A stretch of 64,000 bases of DNA from Williamsia muralis NBRC 105860 (lineage in GTDB: Bacteria > Actinomycetota > Actinomycetes > Mycobacteriales > Mycobacteriaceae), in NCBI RefSeq assembly GCF_001598915.1, contig NZ_BDAP01000001.1, positions 806,001-870,000 on the forward strand. The letters run 5' to 3'. Under the pieces are notes generated by a model. That model was not told where the DNA came from, did not search any database, and worked only from the letters and a program-made list of their open reading frames with translations. A program made the position numbers and the translations under genes. Every line of letters starts with the position of its first letter. Position 1 is the stretch's first letter. Below are positions 1 through 10,201 of the stretch, one piece after another.

Positions 1-558
1 ACTGTGGTCGATCTCCACGACCATGGTGCCGGGCACAAGATTGAGGTAGTCGACCGCAAGGGTCAACACCATGTCGGATTTGATGGCCAGGCGTGCCCGG
101 ACCACCGCGCTCAAGGGTGGCTTGCGCGGGCGCACCGACAGCCACGCCACCTGCAGGCTCGACCGGAACAGGTCGATCACCAGCCTGATCACCAGTTCGA
201 GGATCGTCAGCGGATGGATCCGGCCCTCGACCGGTACCCGGGGCAATGGCAATGCGATCAGCACGAGGAGTGCGATACCGAGACCACTGACCACCGTTGC
301 GATGTCGTAGGTACCCCACAGCAGCACCCATACGAACGTCAGCCACGCCATCGTCCACAGCCGGACGGCCACCTCGCGTGCATTTCCGCCGAACCAGAGC
401 TTGATGTGGATATGGGACTTGAGGAAGAGGAAGGTCTTCACCGAGTACCACGCCAGGAAGATCACTGAATAACGCCAGGCGTTCACCAGGTGCGCCCGGA
501 TGGGGCCCCGGGGAGCCGGCGGTTGTGGCCGCTGTCCGGGGTCAGGTTTGTCGGTCAT
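1..558 (-). CDS. mnhE: Na+/H+ antiporter subunit E (MnhE/MrpE), 3' end cut by window edge
   Basis: This is the small membrane subunit E of the Mrp multi-subunit cation/proton antiporter, which exchanges cytoplasmic Na+ for external H+. The minus-strand reading frame is open for 186 codons from the ATG at 558-556 to the window edge. It has a Pro-rich cytoplasmic start, a hydrophobic pair (WLTFVWVLLWG, then IALLVLIALPLPR), and the typical MnhE ending region with LVPGT followed by VEID. Its ATG overlaps the stop codon of the subunit D gene (ATGA), so translation is probably coupled. Subunits F and G would be expected just beyond position 1. The family usually has 160-190 residues, so little is missing. 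Confidence 0.9.
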   Translation of the reverse strand, partial: MTDKPDPGQRPQPPAPRGPIRAHLVNAWRYSVIFLAWYSVKTFLFLKSHIHIKLWFGGNAREVAVRLWTMAWLTFVWVLLWGTYDIATVVSGLGIALLVLIALPLPRVPVEGRIHPLTILELVIRLVIDLFRSSLQVAWLSVRPRKPPLSAVVRARLAIKSDMVLTLAVDYLNLVPGTMVVEIDHS

Positions 559-2168
559 CGGGGACCTCCTGCGCCCAGGACGGCGTCGAGGTAGATGCTG
601 GAGTCGATCAGGTCGGCAGCGGCCGATTCGGTGAACTCGAAGAACGGCCCGGCCCACAACGTCAACACGAGCCCGGCTGCCACCATGGCGATGGTGGGGA
701 CCACCATGCCGATCGGCATCCGGCCCACGTCGGCGCGGTCGTCGAAGGACACGTCGGCCGAACCCTCGAGAAGAGCTGCCGGTCCCGCATCGGCCATCTC
801 GCCGTCGGGGGCATCGGCGCGCGGCCGCCAGAACGCCTTGGTCCAGACGCGGGCGACGACGTAGAGGGTCAACAGGCTGGTCACCACCGAGCCGGCCACC
901 AGGATCCAGGCCAGCACGCTGCCCTCTTGTACGCCCGCCTCGATCAATGCGACCTTGCCGATGAAACCCGAGAAGGGCGGGATGCCACCCAGATTCAGAG
1001 CTGGGATCAGGAACAAGGCAGCGAGCAGAGGGCTGGCCGCCAGACCACCGAGACGTCGTAGTGAGGCCGAGCCTGCCTGCCGCTCGATCAACCCCACCAC
1101 GAGGAACAGAGTCGTCTGGACCAAAATGTGGTGCGCCACGTAGTAGATCGCGCCCGACAAACCGAACTCGGTGGACAGAGCGATGCCGAAGATCATGTAC
1201 CCGATGTGGCTGACCAGCGTGAACGACAACAGGCGTTTGATGTCGGACTGCGCGATCGCGCCGAAGATGCCGACCAACATCGTGAGAAGTCCGGCCACCA
1301 ACAGCACCCGGTCCATTGCGCCGCCGGGGAACAGCAGGGTGTGCGCACGGATGATCGCGTACACACCGACTTTGGTGAGCAGGCCGGCAAACACCGCGGT
1401 GACCGGGGCGGGAGCTGTGGGGTAGGAGTCGGGCAGCCAGGTCGACAGCGGGAAGACCGCGGCCTTGATGCCGAACGCCACCAGCAGCACCGCGTAGAGC
1501 GCACCCTTGGTCCCGTCGGGAACATCCTCGAGCCGGACCGCCATCTCCGCGAGATTCAGTGTGCCGGTGGCTGCGTACGCAAACGCGATGCCTGCCAGGA
1601 AGATCAGCGACGACACCATCGAGACCATCACGTACGAGACGCCGGCGCGCACCCGGTCCGCGCTGGCACCGAGAGTGAGCAGCACAAAGCTCGCGGCAAG
1701 CAGCACCTCGAACGAGACGTACAGGTTGAACAGGTCGCCGGCGAGGAAGGCGTTGCAGACGCCGGTGCACAGCAACAGATAGGTCGGCAAGAAGATCGAC
1801 ACCGGCTGTTCGGTGGTGCCGTCGCGGATACCCTGCCCAACGGCGTAGAGCATGACGCAGAGCAGCACCGCGGTGGACACCACCAGCATCAACGCCGAGA
1901 GCTGGTCAGCCACAAGCGTGATGCCCAGGGGGCCGAGGTCACCGCCCTTGGAATCCCAACCGCCGACGTGCAAGGCATACGTACCGTCGCGGTTGGTCAG
2001 ATAAAGCAGGAGGCACGAGGCGACAAACGCGACCGTGATCGCCGCGACTGTGACCACACGCTGGAATCGGGGGTACCGACCCATGATCAGGGTCAGCACC
2101 GCGCCCATCATCGGGGCGAGGACGGGCGCGACGATGAGCGTCGAGAACCACTCGTGCGACAAGGTCAT
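555..2168 (-). CDS. mnhD: Na+/H+ antiporter subunit D (MnhD/MrpD)
   Basis: A 537-residue polytopic membrane protein of the proton-translocating NADH-quinone oxidoreductase N/M/L-like family and one of the two large antiporter subunits of Mrp. The core carries family landmarks: the LLAASFVLLTLGA helix, the GIKAAVFPLSTWLPDSYPTAP block with the functional Lys, and the LLSFTLVSHIGYM helix. The C-terminus has a hydrophilic insert before a last helix. The start ATG at 2168 overlaps the stop of subunit C by four bases, and its own stop overlaps the subunit E start, so A-C-D-E form a tightly coupled operon. Length and motifs are normal. Confidence 0.96.
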   Translation of the reverse strand: MTLSHEWFSTLIVAPVLAPMMGAVLTLIMGRYPRFQRVVTVAAITVAFVASCLLLYLTNRDGTYALHVGGWDSKGGDLGPLGITLVADQLSALMLVVSTAVLLCVMLYAVGQGIRDGTTEQPVSIFLPTYLLLCTGVCNAFLAGDLFNLYVSFEVLLAASFVLLTLGASADRVRAGVSYVMVSMVSSLIFLAGIAFAYAATGTLNLAEMAVRLEDVPDGTKGALYAVLLVAFGIKAAVFPLSTWLPDSYPTAPAPVTAVFAGLLTKVGVYAIIRAHTLLFPGGAMDRVLLVAGLLTMLVGIFGAIAQSDIKRLLSFTLVSHIGYMIFGIALSTEFGLSGAIYYVAHHILVQTTLFLVVGLIERQAGSASLRRLGGLAASPLLAALFLIPALNLGGIPPFSGFIGKVALIEAGVQEGSVLAWILVAGSVVTSLLTLYVVARVWTKAFWRPRADAPDGEMADAGPAALLEGSADVSFDDRADVGRMPIGMVVPTIAMVAAGLVLTLWAGPFFEFTESAAADLIDSSIYLDAVLGAGGPR

Positions 2169-2731
2169 CGGCCATCACCGTCACGGTCGGTCGGCTCGAA
2201 GTCAGCACTGTCGTCGGCGCTGGGCAGCAGGTCGGTCTGATGCAACTCGGCACGGGCGCGCAGTTGTTCGTCGGTGAGTGGGTTGCCGTCATCGTCGAAC
2301 AGATCGCCCCGGAACGTGTCGAGACCGGTGATCGGGTCATCGCTGCGATCGCGGTCGGGTGCGGTGGCGCTCGACTGTGACTTCACCTTGAGGTCTTCGG
2401 GATCGTCGTCCACCTCGTCGTCGGTGTTGATCATGAAAGAGCGGTAGGCCAACGACAGGACGAAGGCAGCGATGCCCATCGTGATGACGATGGCCGTGAG
2501 CACCATGCCCTGCGCCAGCGGATCGGCGTCTCCGGTGCGGCCCTCTGACGTGCGGCCGATGATCGGCGGATTGCCCATGGCTCCCGAGACGGTGACGATC
2601 ATCAGGTTGATCGCGTTGCCCACCAGCAGTAGTCCGAGCAGCATGCGGATGAGACTGCGTTCGAGCAAAAGGTAGACGCCGCAGGCGGCCATCAGGGCGA
2701 CCACGATCATCAGGCCGAGGTTGATGGTCAT
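2165..2731 (-). CDS. mnhC: Na+/H+ antiporter subunit C (MnhC/MrpC) with acidic C-terminal tail
   Basis: This is the NuoK-like small membrane subunit of the Mrp antiporter. About the first 115 residues give three transmembrane helices with the family landmarks LLLERSLIRMLLGLLLVGNAINL and ADPLAQGMVLTAIVI. The remaining ~70 residues form a hydrophilic, Asp/Glu-rich tail, longer than the 110-120 residues usual for bacterial MrpC. Tails of this kind are seen in actinobacterial homologues, and the role is unknown. The gene overlaps both neighbours by four bases: its start lies in the stop of the A/B gene and its stop in the start of D. Confidence 0.94.
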   Translation of the reverse strand: MTINLGLMIVVALMAACGVYLLLERSLIRMLLGLLLVGNAINLMIVTVSGAMGNPPIIGRTSEGRTGDADPLAQGMVLTAIVITMGIAAFVLSLAYRSFMINTDDEVDDDPEDLKVKSQSSATAPDRDRSDDPITGLDTFRGDLFDDDGNPLTDEQLRARAELHQTDLLPSADDSADFEPTDRDGDGR

Positions 2732-5631
2732 CGTGCCGCCACCTCCCCGGGCTCGGACTGGTCGACGTCGCGACGCACCCGTGGACTGTCTTCATCGAGC
2801 CGGGCGCCGAGACTGCGCAGTACGTCGAGCACCAGGCCCACCACGATGAGGTAGACACCCAGGTCGAAGAACAAGGCGGTCACCAGTTTGACGTCTCCGA
2901 AGATCGGCAACGTGAACTCGAAGGTCGCCGACGACAGTGCGGGTGCGCCGAGCAGAACCGACGCGGCGGCAGTACCGGCAGACAGGCCGAGGCCGACCCC
3001 GAGAATGCGCCCCGCGTCGATCGGCAGCGCCTCGCCGAGCTCGTACCGGCCGCCGGCCAGGTAACGCAGGACGAGTGCCAGGCCCATCGTCAATCCACCT
3101 GCGAATCCGCCGCCCGGCGCGTTGTGACCGGCGTAGAAGAAGTAGAGCGACAACACGATCATCGTCGGGAACAGCAGTCGTGTGGTCGCCTCGAGCACCA
3201 TCGACCGGTGGCGCGGGTCGCGGAAGTTGCTGCCGCGCAACCACGTGGTGCGCTCGCCGAACAACTGCTCGCCCTCGGTCTCGGGGCGGGGCGTACCCGC
3301 TCTGGTCGCATCGGCCACACGCGGTGCGGCACCGAACCGGCGGTGGCGGAACACCATCGACGCCACACCGGTTGCGGCAACCATCAGGACCGACACCTCA
3401 CCGAGGGTGTCCCATGCGCGGATGTCCACGAGCAGCACGTTGACCGCGTTGGAGCCGTTGCCATATTTGTATGCGGCGTAGGGGATCTCGGTGGACATCG
3501 GAATGGTGTTGCGGGCAGCGGCGGCGAACAGACCGACCACCACGAGCAGTGCGCCGAACGCCAGACCGAGCAAGGCCCGCAACGGCTTGAACCCGGTGGC
3601 ATGGCGGTTCTCCGCCTCGGCGGGGAGTTTGCGCAGGACCAGTACGAAGATGACCAGCGTCAGTGTCTCCACCAGGAACTGGGTGAGCGCGAGATCGGGT
3701 GCGCCGTGCAAGGCGAACAGCACGCCGCAGCTGTAGCCGGTGACCCCGACGACGAGGACGGCTGCGAGCCGGTTGCGCAGGACGGTGGCGGCGATCGCCG
3801 CGGCCACCATGATCCCGCCGATCACGAACTGCACGGGAGACTCGAAGCCGTTGATCTCCAGCCTGTTCCGCTGCCCGAGGAACAGGACGATCGTGGGTAG
3901 GAGCACCAGCGTGATCACGATGACACCCTGGGTGAGTGGCAACGACCCCCGTTGGGTGTTGCGGGTCAGGTTGATCGAGATGGTGTCCGCGCCGCGCAGC
4001 ACCGCGTCGTAGATCCTGTCGGCGTTACCGAGTGCGGGACGCACAAACCCCAGCCGGCCGAGTTCGCGCACCAGGAGGAACAGCGCGGTACCCGCGACCA
4101 CTGCGATGGCCGTGAAACCGAGGGCGAGGTTGAAGCCATGCCACAGCGAGAGGTGGGCTATGCCTTCGTCGTAGCTGGGCACTGTTTCGGCGTAGGGCTC
4201 CACGCGCTTGCCGATGAGTCCGGCGAGTGGACCGGAGACCACCCCGGCGAGCGCGAGTATCGCCGCCGGCGCCTGGAACGCGGCGCTCGGACGGTGCATG
4301 CGCGCCACTGCTGGGCTGGGTTCGGCCTTGCGTTTGCGGCCGAAGGCGCCCCACAGGAATCGCAGCGAGTAGGCGACGGTCAGAGTGGATCCGAGTACCA
4401 GCACCAGGACCACCACCGGCCCCTGCCACTCGTTCAGGGCGCCCGTGTCCCAGATCTCGGCGAAGGCGGTCTCCTTGCCGACAAATCCGAGGGTGAGGGG
4501 GAGGCCCGCCATGCTGGCGGCCGCGAGTGCTGCGATGCCCGCCAACACAGGGGTGCTGTGACCGAGCCTGGCAAGTTTGCGCAGGTCTCGGGTACCGGTG
4601 GAGTGATCGATGATGCCGACCACCATGAACAGCGACGCTTTGAACAGCGCATGGGCCACCAACATCGCCATCGCGGCCATCGCGACATCCTCGTCGCCGA
4701 TGCCGACCAGCACCATCAGGAACCCCAGCTGCGAGACCGTTCCGAAGGCGAGCACCAACTTGAGGTCGTATTCGCGCAGCGACCGGAATCCGCCGAGGAC
4801 CATGGTGGCGCAGCCGAGCCCGACCACAAGGACGTCCCAGGACACGAGGTCGGAGAAGCCTGGGGCGAGCCGGGCCACCAAGAAGATTCCGGCTTTGACC
4901 ATGGCTGCGGCATGCAGATAGGCGCTGACCGGGGTGGGGGCCGCCATGGCACCGGGAAGCCAGAAGTGGAACGGGAAGATCGCCGACTTGCTGAGCGCAC
5001 CGATCAGGATCAGGACGATGGCCACGGTGACCGTCCACCCGACCGGGGGGTCGGCCACGATGTCCGACAACAGATAGGAGCCGGCTTTCTCGCCCAGCAT
5101 CACGATGCCGACCAGCATCGCCAGTCCACCGGCCGTGGTCACGAGCAGGGCCTGGGTGGCGGCGCGGCGGCTCGTCGCGCGGACGGCGTAGAAACCGACC
5201 AGCAGGAACGACAGCACCGTGGTCAGTTCCCAGAAGATGTAGAGCACGAGCATGTTGTCGCTGATGACCAGCCCGAACATCGCGCCGGCGAACGCCACCA
5301 TCTCGGCCGCGAAGCCGGCGACCCGACGTCGCACCTCACTGAAGTACTCGGCGCAGTAACAGAGCACCAGGGCTCCGACCCCGAGCACCAGAACAGACAT
5401 GACGGCCGCGAGCGTGTCGAAGCGGAAGTCGATGTTCATCTGCAGGGCAGGGACCCAGCTGAAGGATTCCGTCCGGACGCCGTGCTCGTCGTCGGGCCAG
5501 TTGAGCACCACCCACACCAGGCCGCCCAGCGGGGCGAGCGCGAGGAGGTAGAAGCCGCGCCTGCCCAGGGCGGTGATGATCGCAGGGGCCAGCACAGCCG
5601 TGATGGCCAGGGCGGCCAAGACTGCGATCAA
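2728..5631 (-). CDS. mnhA: Na+/H+ antiporter subunit A fused to subunit B (MnhA/MnhB)
   Basis: A 967-residue fusion. Residues ~1-500 are the NuoL-like antiporter core (GALSKSAIFPFHFWLPGAMA, YLHAAAMVKAGIFL, VAHALFKASLFMVVG). Residues ~600-750 are the MrpA C-terminal and DUF4040-type helices. Residues ~800-950 are an MnhB domain (LLFPTMIVLSLYFFYAGHNAPGGGF). An A-B fusion is the usual actinobacterial form, so no separate mnhB is expected. The chosen start is a TTG at 5631, with GGAG about eight bases upstream and no good ATG nearby. It is the first gene of the operon, and the promoter should lie in the ~280-bp divergent gap upstream. The product exports Na+ and supports pH homeostasis. Confidence 0.95.
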   Translation of the reverse strand: MIAVLAALAITAVLAPAIITALGRRGFYLLALAPLGGLVWVVLNWPDDEHGVRTESFSWVPALQMNIDFRFDTLAAVMSVLVLGVGALVLCYCAEYFSEVRRRVAGFAAEMVAFAGAMFGLVISDNMLVLYIFWELTTVLSFLLVGFYAVRATSRRAATQALLVTTAGGLAMLVGIVMLGEKAGSYLLSDIVADPPVGWTVTVAIVLILIGALSKSAIFPFHFWLPGAMAAPTPVSAYLHAAAMVKAGIFLVARLAPGFSDLVSWDVLVVGLGCATMVLGGFRSLREYDLKLVLAFGTVSQLGFLMVLVGIGDEDVAMAAMAMLVAHALFKASLFMVVGIIDHSTGTRDLRKLARLGHSTPVLAGIAALAAASMAGLPLTLGFVGKETAFAEIWDTGALNEWQGPVVVLVLVLGSTLTVAYSLRFLWGAFGRKRKAEPSPAVARMHRPSAAFQAPAAILALAGVVSGPLAGLIGKRVEPYAETVPSYDEGIAHLSLWHGFNLALGFTAIAVVAGTALFLLVRELGRLGFVRPALGNADRIYDAVLRGADTISINLTRNTQRGSLPLTQGVIVITLVLLPTIVLFLGQRNRLEINGFESPVQFVIGGIMVAAAIAATVLRNRLAAVLVVGVTGYSCGVLFALHGAPDLALTQFLVETLTLVIFVLVLRKLPAEAENRHATGFKPLRALLGLAFGALLVVVGLFAAAARNTIPMSTEIPYAAYKYGNGSNAVNVLLVDIRAWDTLGEVSVLMVAATGVASMVFRHRRFGAAPRVADATRAGTPRPETEGEQLFGERTTWLRGSNFRDPRHRSMVLEATTRLLFPTMIVLSLYFFYAGHNAPGGGFAGGLTMGLALVLRYLAGGRYELGEALPIDAGRILGVGLGLSAGTAAASVLLGAPALSSATFEFTLPIFGDVKLVTALFFDLGVYLIVVGLVLDVLRSLGARLDEDSPRVRRDVDQSEPGEVAAR

Positions 5632-5908
5632 GAGGCACTCCGTCGATCGAATGGGCGGGGTGTCGGGTGGGTCGTGACAACGGGGACAGGCACACCGAAC
5701 AATGCCTGCGACCGTTCACCGAAGACGGATTAGCTCCGGTTTGTTGTCACCCAGTCTACCGTTGCTGCTGCTAGGTGCCGTATTCGGGGATGAGGCGGCC
5801 ACCGAGGTCGCCTCTCGCCGCTGGTCACCGCAAAACGGACAAGTTGGTGTTCCCGACAAGATCGCAGCCGATCGGGCACAACCGGACCCCACCCCCTACT
5901 CTGTTCGC
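5632..5908. other. divergent intergenic region upstream of mnhA
   Basis: About 277 bases separate the antiporter operon from the next plus-strand gene. It must hold the promoters for both directions. I see no strong inverted repeat or recognisable operator. A longer reading of the following lipoprotein gene, back to 5702, has no lipoprotein-like N-terminus and was not used. Confidence 0.5.
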
Positions 5909-6331
5909 ATGAGTCGGGTGCGAGTGGTTTTGGTGCTGATGATCACGGGTCTTGCGCTGGTGTTGGGAGCGTGTGGCGGAGACAGCGAGGAGGCTGAATC
6001 CACGACGGTCGGGTCAGTGAATCTGCCGCAAGATTTCCCGGATCAGGTACCGCTGATCGAGGGTTCGATACTCGCCGCGGGCGGGACCGCGCAGGAGGGC
6101 TGGAACCTCACCGTCGCCGGCAAGCCCGACGCGGGGAATCCCTTCGACAACGCAGGCAAGGTCCTCACCGACGCCGGGTTCACCGAGGAGTTCCGTCGGC
6201 AAGAAGGTGGCCAGACCGTCGTCGGGTATGGAGCCGACAAGGACGGCAAGCGCTACACAGTGGTGATCGGGACCACGGCCGGCTCACCGAGCGGCCCGAC
6301 GTCGATCACTTATCTCGTGTCGCAACGCTGA
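5909..6331 (+). CDS. small secreted lipoprotein of unknown function
   Basis: A 140-residue predicted lipoprotein. From the ATG at 5909 the protein has a short basic start, a hydrophobic stretch (VVLVLMITGLALVL) and a lipobox LGAC followed by Gly-Gly, so Cys would be lipidated and the protein anchored outside the membrane. The start was chosen because it places the lipobox at the expected distance. The mature part is rich in Gly, Thr and Asp, with a motif-like stretch GYGADKDGKRYTVVIGTT. I do not recognise the family. It stands alone between the antiporter operon and the chorismate mutase gene. Confidence 0.8.
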   Translation: MSRVRVVLVLMITGLALVLGACGGDSEEAESTTVGSVNLPQDFPDQVPLIEGSILAAGGTAQEGWNLTVAGKPDAGNPFDNAGKVLTDAGFTEEFRRQEGGQTVVGYGADKDGKRYTVVIGTTAGSPSGPTSITYLVSQR

Positions 6332-6480
6332 CATTGCTCATCGGTTGTCGCGCGCCCCGGCCCGGCCAGCGCAGCAAATGGGCGGGCGGCTGAAGGATTG
6401 GCGTGCGGCAATTCGCAACGCTGGGCCCGGTCTCGGCGAGTACGGTCGCATGGAATTGGGCTGGACGGGTCGGAGGAAGA

Positions 6481-7083
6481 ATGCGGGCAGTACGAATTGT
6501 TGCGTCGTTCCTGGTGATGTCATTGGCCGCAGTCGGTGCGGTGTTGGCGGGCCCGACAGCTCATGCGACGCCGGTAGGACATGATCCAGTCGTTCAGTTG
6601 GTCAACACTATTGGTGACCGATTGATCGTGGCCCACGAGGTCGCCCAGTCGAAGTGGCACTCCGGCAGCCCGATCAACGACCCTGTTCGTGCGGCCACGG
6701 TCGTCCAGGCCGCGTCGGACTCGGCGGCCGCTCACGGGCTGGATCGAGCGCGGGTGGCTGCGTTCTTCACCGATCAGGTACAGGCGGCGACCGGTGTTCA
6801 ATACGCGTATTTCTCCACATGGACGCTCTCGGACCAAGCGCAGTTGTCCATCCCGAACCCGCCGCTGTCGGATCTACGGGCCAAGCTCGACAGCATCTCC
6901 TCACGCCTCCTGACCGACCTTGCCGGGGTGAGGTCGGCGAACACCTCACCGCAGCTCTGCCAACTGTCGGTAGTCGCGGCAAGCGGTCCGACCGCTGCAC
7001 GGGTCATCGCCGACGCCGGCGATCCCGCAATGATTCCGAGCATCGTGACGGCGATGCGGGTTGCAGTGCAACATATTTGCTGA
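6481..7083 (+). CDS. secreted chorismate mutase (AroQ gamma type)
   Basis: Converts chorismate to prephenate, the branch point to Phe and Tyr, here outside the cytoplasm. The 200-residue length matches M. tuberculosis Rv1885c (199 aa), the founding secreted AroQ-gamma enzyme. A Sec signal peptide (VRIVASFLVMSLAAVGAVLAG, then AHA before TPVG) is followed by an all-helical domain. This includes LIVAHEVAQSKW, with the Arg/Lys expected of the active site, and a C-terminal Cys pair (LCQLSVV, HIC) that fits the disulphide of this class. The ATG at 6481 follows GGAGG closely; an upstream start at 6403 would bury the signal peptide. Why actinobacteria export this enzyme is unsettled. Confidence 0.87.
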   Translation: MRAVRIVASFLVMSLAAVGAVLAGPTAHATPVGHDPVVQLVNTIGDRLIVAHEVAQSKWHSGSPINDPVRAATVVQAASDSAAAHGLDRARVAAFFTDQVQAATGVQYAYFSTWTLSDQAQLSIPNPPLSDLRAKLDSISSRLLTDLAGVRSANTSPQLCQLSVVAASGPTAARVIADAGDPAMIPSIVTAMRVAVQHIC

Positions 7084-7118
7084 GATAGGTGTGCGGCCGG
7101 ATCGCCCTCGTCGAGGTT

Positions 7119-8687
<1,569 letters not shown>

Positions 8688-8792
8688 CGACAAGCCCCCC
8701 AGCCCTCGAACCCCGTTCATCAAGTCTACCAACAGAATCGGACATTGTCGAACATGCGTTCGAATCTGACGAGTTCCGAGTTTATGCAGGCT

Positions 8793-8836
8793 TTGTGTTC
8801 GTCTGCAGGTGTTGCAACACCTGCAGACGGACACAA
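8793..8836. repeat. 44-bp near-perfect palindrome upstream of the HNH gene
   Basis: The centre lies between 8814 and 8815 and there is no loop. The inner 30 bp (8800-8829) are a perfect palindrome with a core GGTGTTGCAACACC. The match extends to 44 bp with a single mismatched pair at 8799/8830. It sits in the gap between two minus-strand genes, about 110 bp upstream of the HNH start. It could be a binding site, a cruciform or the end of a mobile unit. Confidence 0.9.
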
Positions 8837-8916
8837 GCCCTGCGCTTGATTGCGCTACACCGCGGCGGACTTTCGCAGCTACGAACAGTGTTGCGCTACA
8901 AAGTTATCGGCTCGAC

Positions 8917-9471
8917 TTACCGCACCACATCGAAGACCTGCTTCTGGATGCCGTTGCCGTACACCTCGTGCTCGACCAGGTTGAGCTTGGTGGTGTCTTT
9001 GTCCGACTCACTGAACAGGCGCTTGCCGGCGCCGAGTAGGAGGGGGAACACCAAGAGGTGGTAGCGATCGACAAGACCCGCGTCGGCAAGACCGCGACCC
9101 AGGGTCGCACTGCCGTGCACGGCGATTGGGCCACCTTCGGTCTCTTTGAGTGCCGCCACATCGTCAACCGACCGCAGGATCGTGGCCGGCCAACGTGGGT
9201 CGTCCTTCTGCAGTGTTGTGGAGACGACGTATCGGGGCATCGCGTTGTACTCGGCGAACTCGTCCATGGTCGGAGCGAACGCCTCGTACGACGTGCGGCC
9301 CAGCAGTAGTGCTGTGGTCTCCTCCTGCTCGCGCCCCTTGATCTCGTAGGCAGCTTCGTCGAACTCGACATCTTTGAAGGTCCACCCCGAATTGCGATAC
9401 CCGGGCTCGCCGCCCGGCCCTTCCATGACACCGCCCAGCGAGACGAATGCGGTGACGATCAATGTGCGCAT
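8917..9471 (-). CDS. dihydrofolate-reductase-like protein (RibD C-terminal domain family)
   Basis: A 184-residue NADPH-dependent reductase-fold protein, related to the RibD C-terminal domain and found widely as a stand-alone gene in actinobacteria; the substrate is unknown. Landmarks are MRTLIVTAFVSLGGVMEGPGG at the start, LLLGRTSYEAFAP in the middle, PIAVHGSATLGRGL for nucleotide binding, and LLVFPLLLGAGKRLF near the end. The ATG at 9471 has a strong GGAGG close upstream. It stands alone between the HNH gene and a divergent membrane protein gene. Confidence 0.88.
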   Translation of the reverse strand: MRTLIVTAFVSLGGVMEGPGGEPGYRNSGWTFKDVEFDEAAYEIKGREQEETTALLLGRTSYEAFAPTMDEFAEYNAMPRYVVSTTLQKDDPRWPATILRSVDDVAALKETEGGPIAVHGSATLGRGLADAGLVDRYHLLVFPLLLGAGKRLFSESDKDTTKLNLVEHEVYGNGIQKQVFDVVR

Positions 9472-9660
9472 GACAAACCTCCGTGATGGGTGGTGCCTCG
9501 GCCCGTGCCGAAGCTGTTCTCATCCCTACGTCGAATGGGAGAACCGGAAATCGACACGAATTGCAGAGGAATCACGCGAGAAGAGACACGTGGCGCCGGT
9601 GCACCCCTTGCTCCGCCGTCGTGTTCGCCAGCGAATTAACAATGCCTCGACAATACTGAG

Positions 9661-10185
9661 GTGGTGAAAGCGTCAAATCAGCCTGAGGTCGAGGTGTATC
9701 GGTTGTGGGACTGGTCCGGCCTGATCGGCTTGTGCGCCGGTGTGGTGGCGGCTGGCGCATGGTTCGTCACCGACAACGGGCACCAGCGTGCTCCGGTGGA
9801 GGCTGCAGGCCAGTACCAGTCGGTGGACACTCCCGACGTGATCTGGTGGCTGCCCTACATCTTCGGGGCCACTTTCGGGCTGGCGGGATTGGCGGTGCAA
9901 AGTCTTCTCGAGCGGGCGAACACGGCGGTGACCCCACGAGTACGCGATGGTCTGCTCATCGCGGGGTGCACGGCCGGAGGCGCTGGGGCCGCGGGTGCGG
10001 TCTGGCTCATTCCCCAGCAGTTGGTGTTCCAGGACACCGCGGGCCATGGCACCACCCTGTCGCGGGGCGTGGTCTTCGTCGCGCTGCCGGTGCTCGGATT
10101 GCTCGTCGGCACGGCCTTGGCCGCGCGTCGGCATCGCACCGCATCTACGACGTCGCTGACCAAGACGCCGTCGCTGGCCCACTGA
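9661..10185 (+). CDS. hypothetical membrane protein
   Basis: A 174-residue protein with about four hydrophobic helices: GLIGLCAGVVAAGAWFV, WWLPYIFGATFGLAGLAV, GLLIAGCTAGGAGAAGAVWLI and GVVFVALPVLGLLVGTAL. It ends in a basic, Thr/Ser-rich tail. The start is a GTG at 9661 (a second GTG follows directly), and the ribosome binding site is weak. The gene converges on the AAA ATPase gene with only 16 bases between them. I do not recognise a family. Confidence 0.72.
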   Translation: MVKASNQPEVEVYRLWDWSGLIGLCAGVVAAGAWFVTDNGHQRAPVEAAGQYQSVDTPDVIWWLPYIFGATFGLAGLAVQSLLERANTAVTPRVRDGLLIAGCTAGGAGAAGAVWLIPQQLVFQDTAGHGTTLSRGVVFVALPVLGLLVGTALAARRHRTASTTSLTKTPSLAH

Positions 10186-10201
10186 GGGTCGCAAGAGAGC
10201 T

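Noticed and set aside
3952-5733. Plus-strand open frame of ~590 codons opposite mnhA
   Set aside because: It is an antisense shadow of a GC-rich membrane protein gene, full of His, Gln and Glu with no domain.
8793-8836. Rho-independent terminator at the large palindrome
   Set aside because: There is no loop and no T tract, and it lies upstream of the HNH gene in a non-convergent gap.
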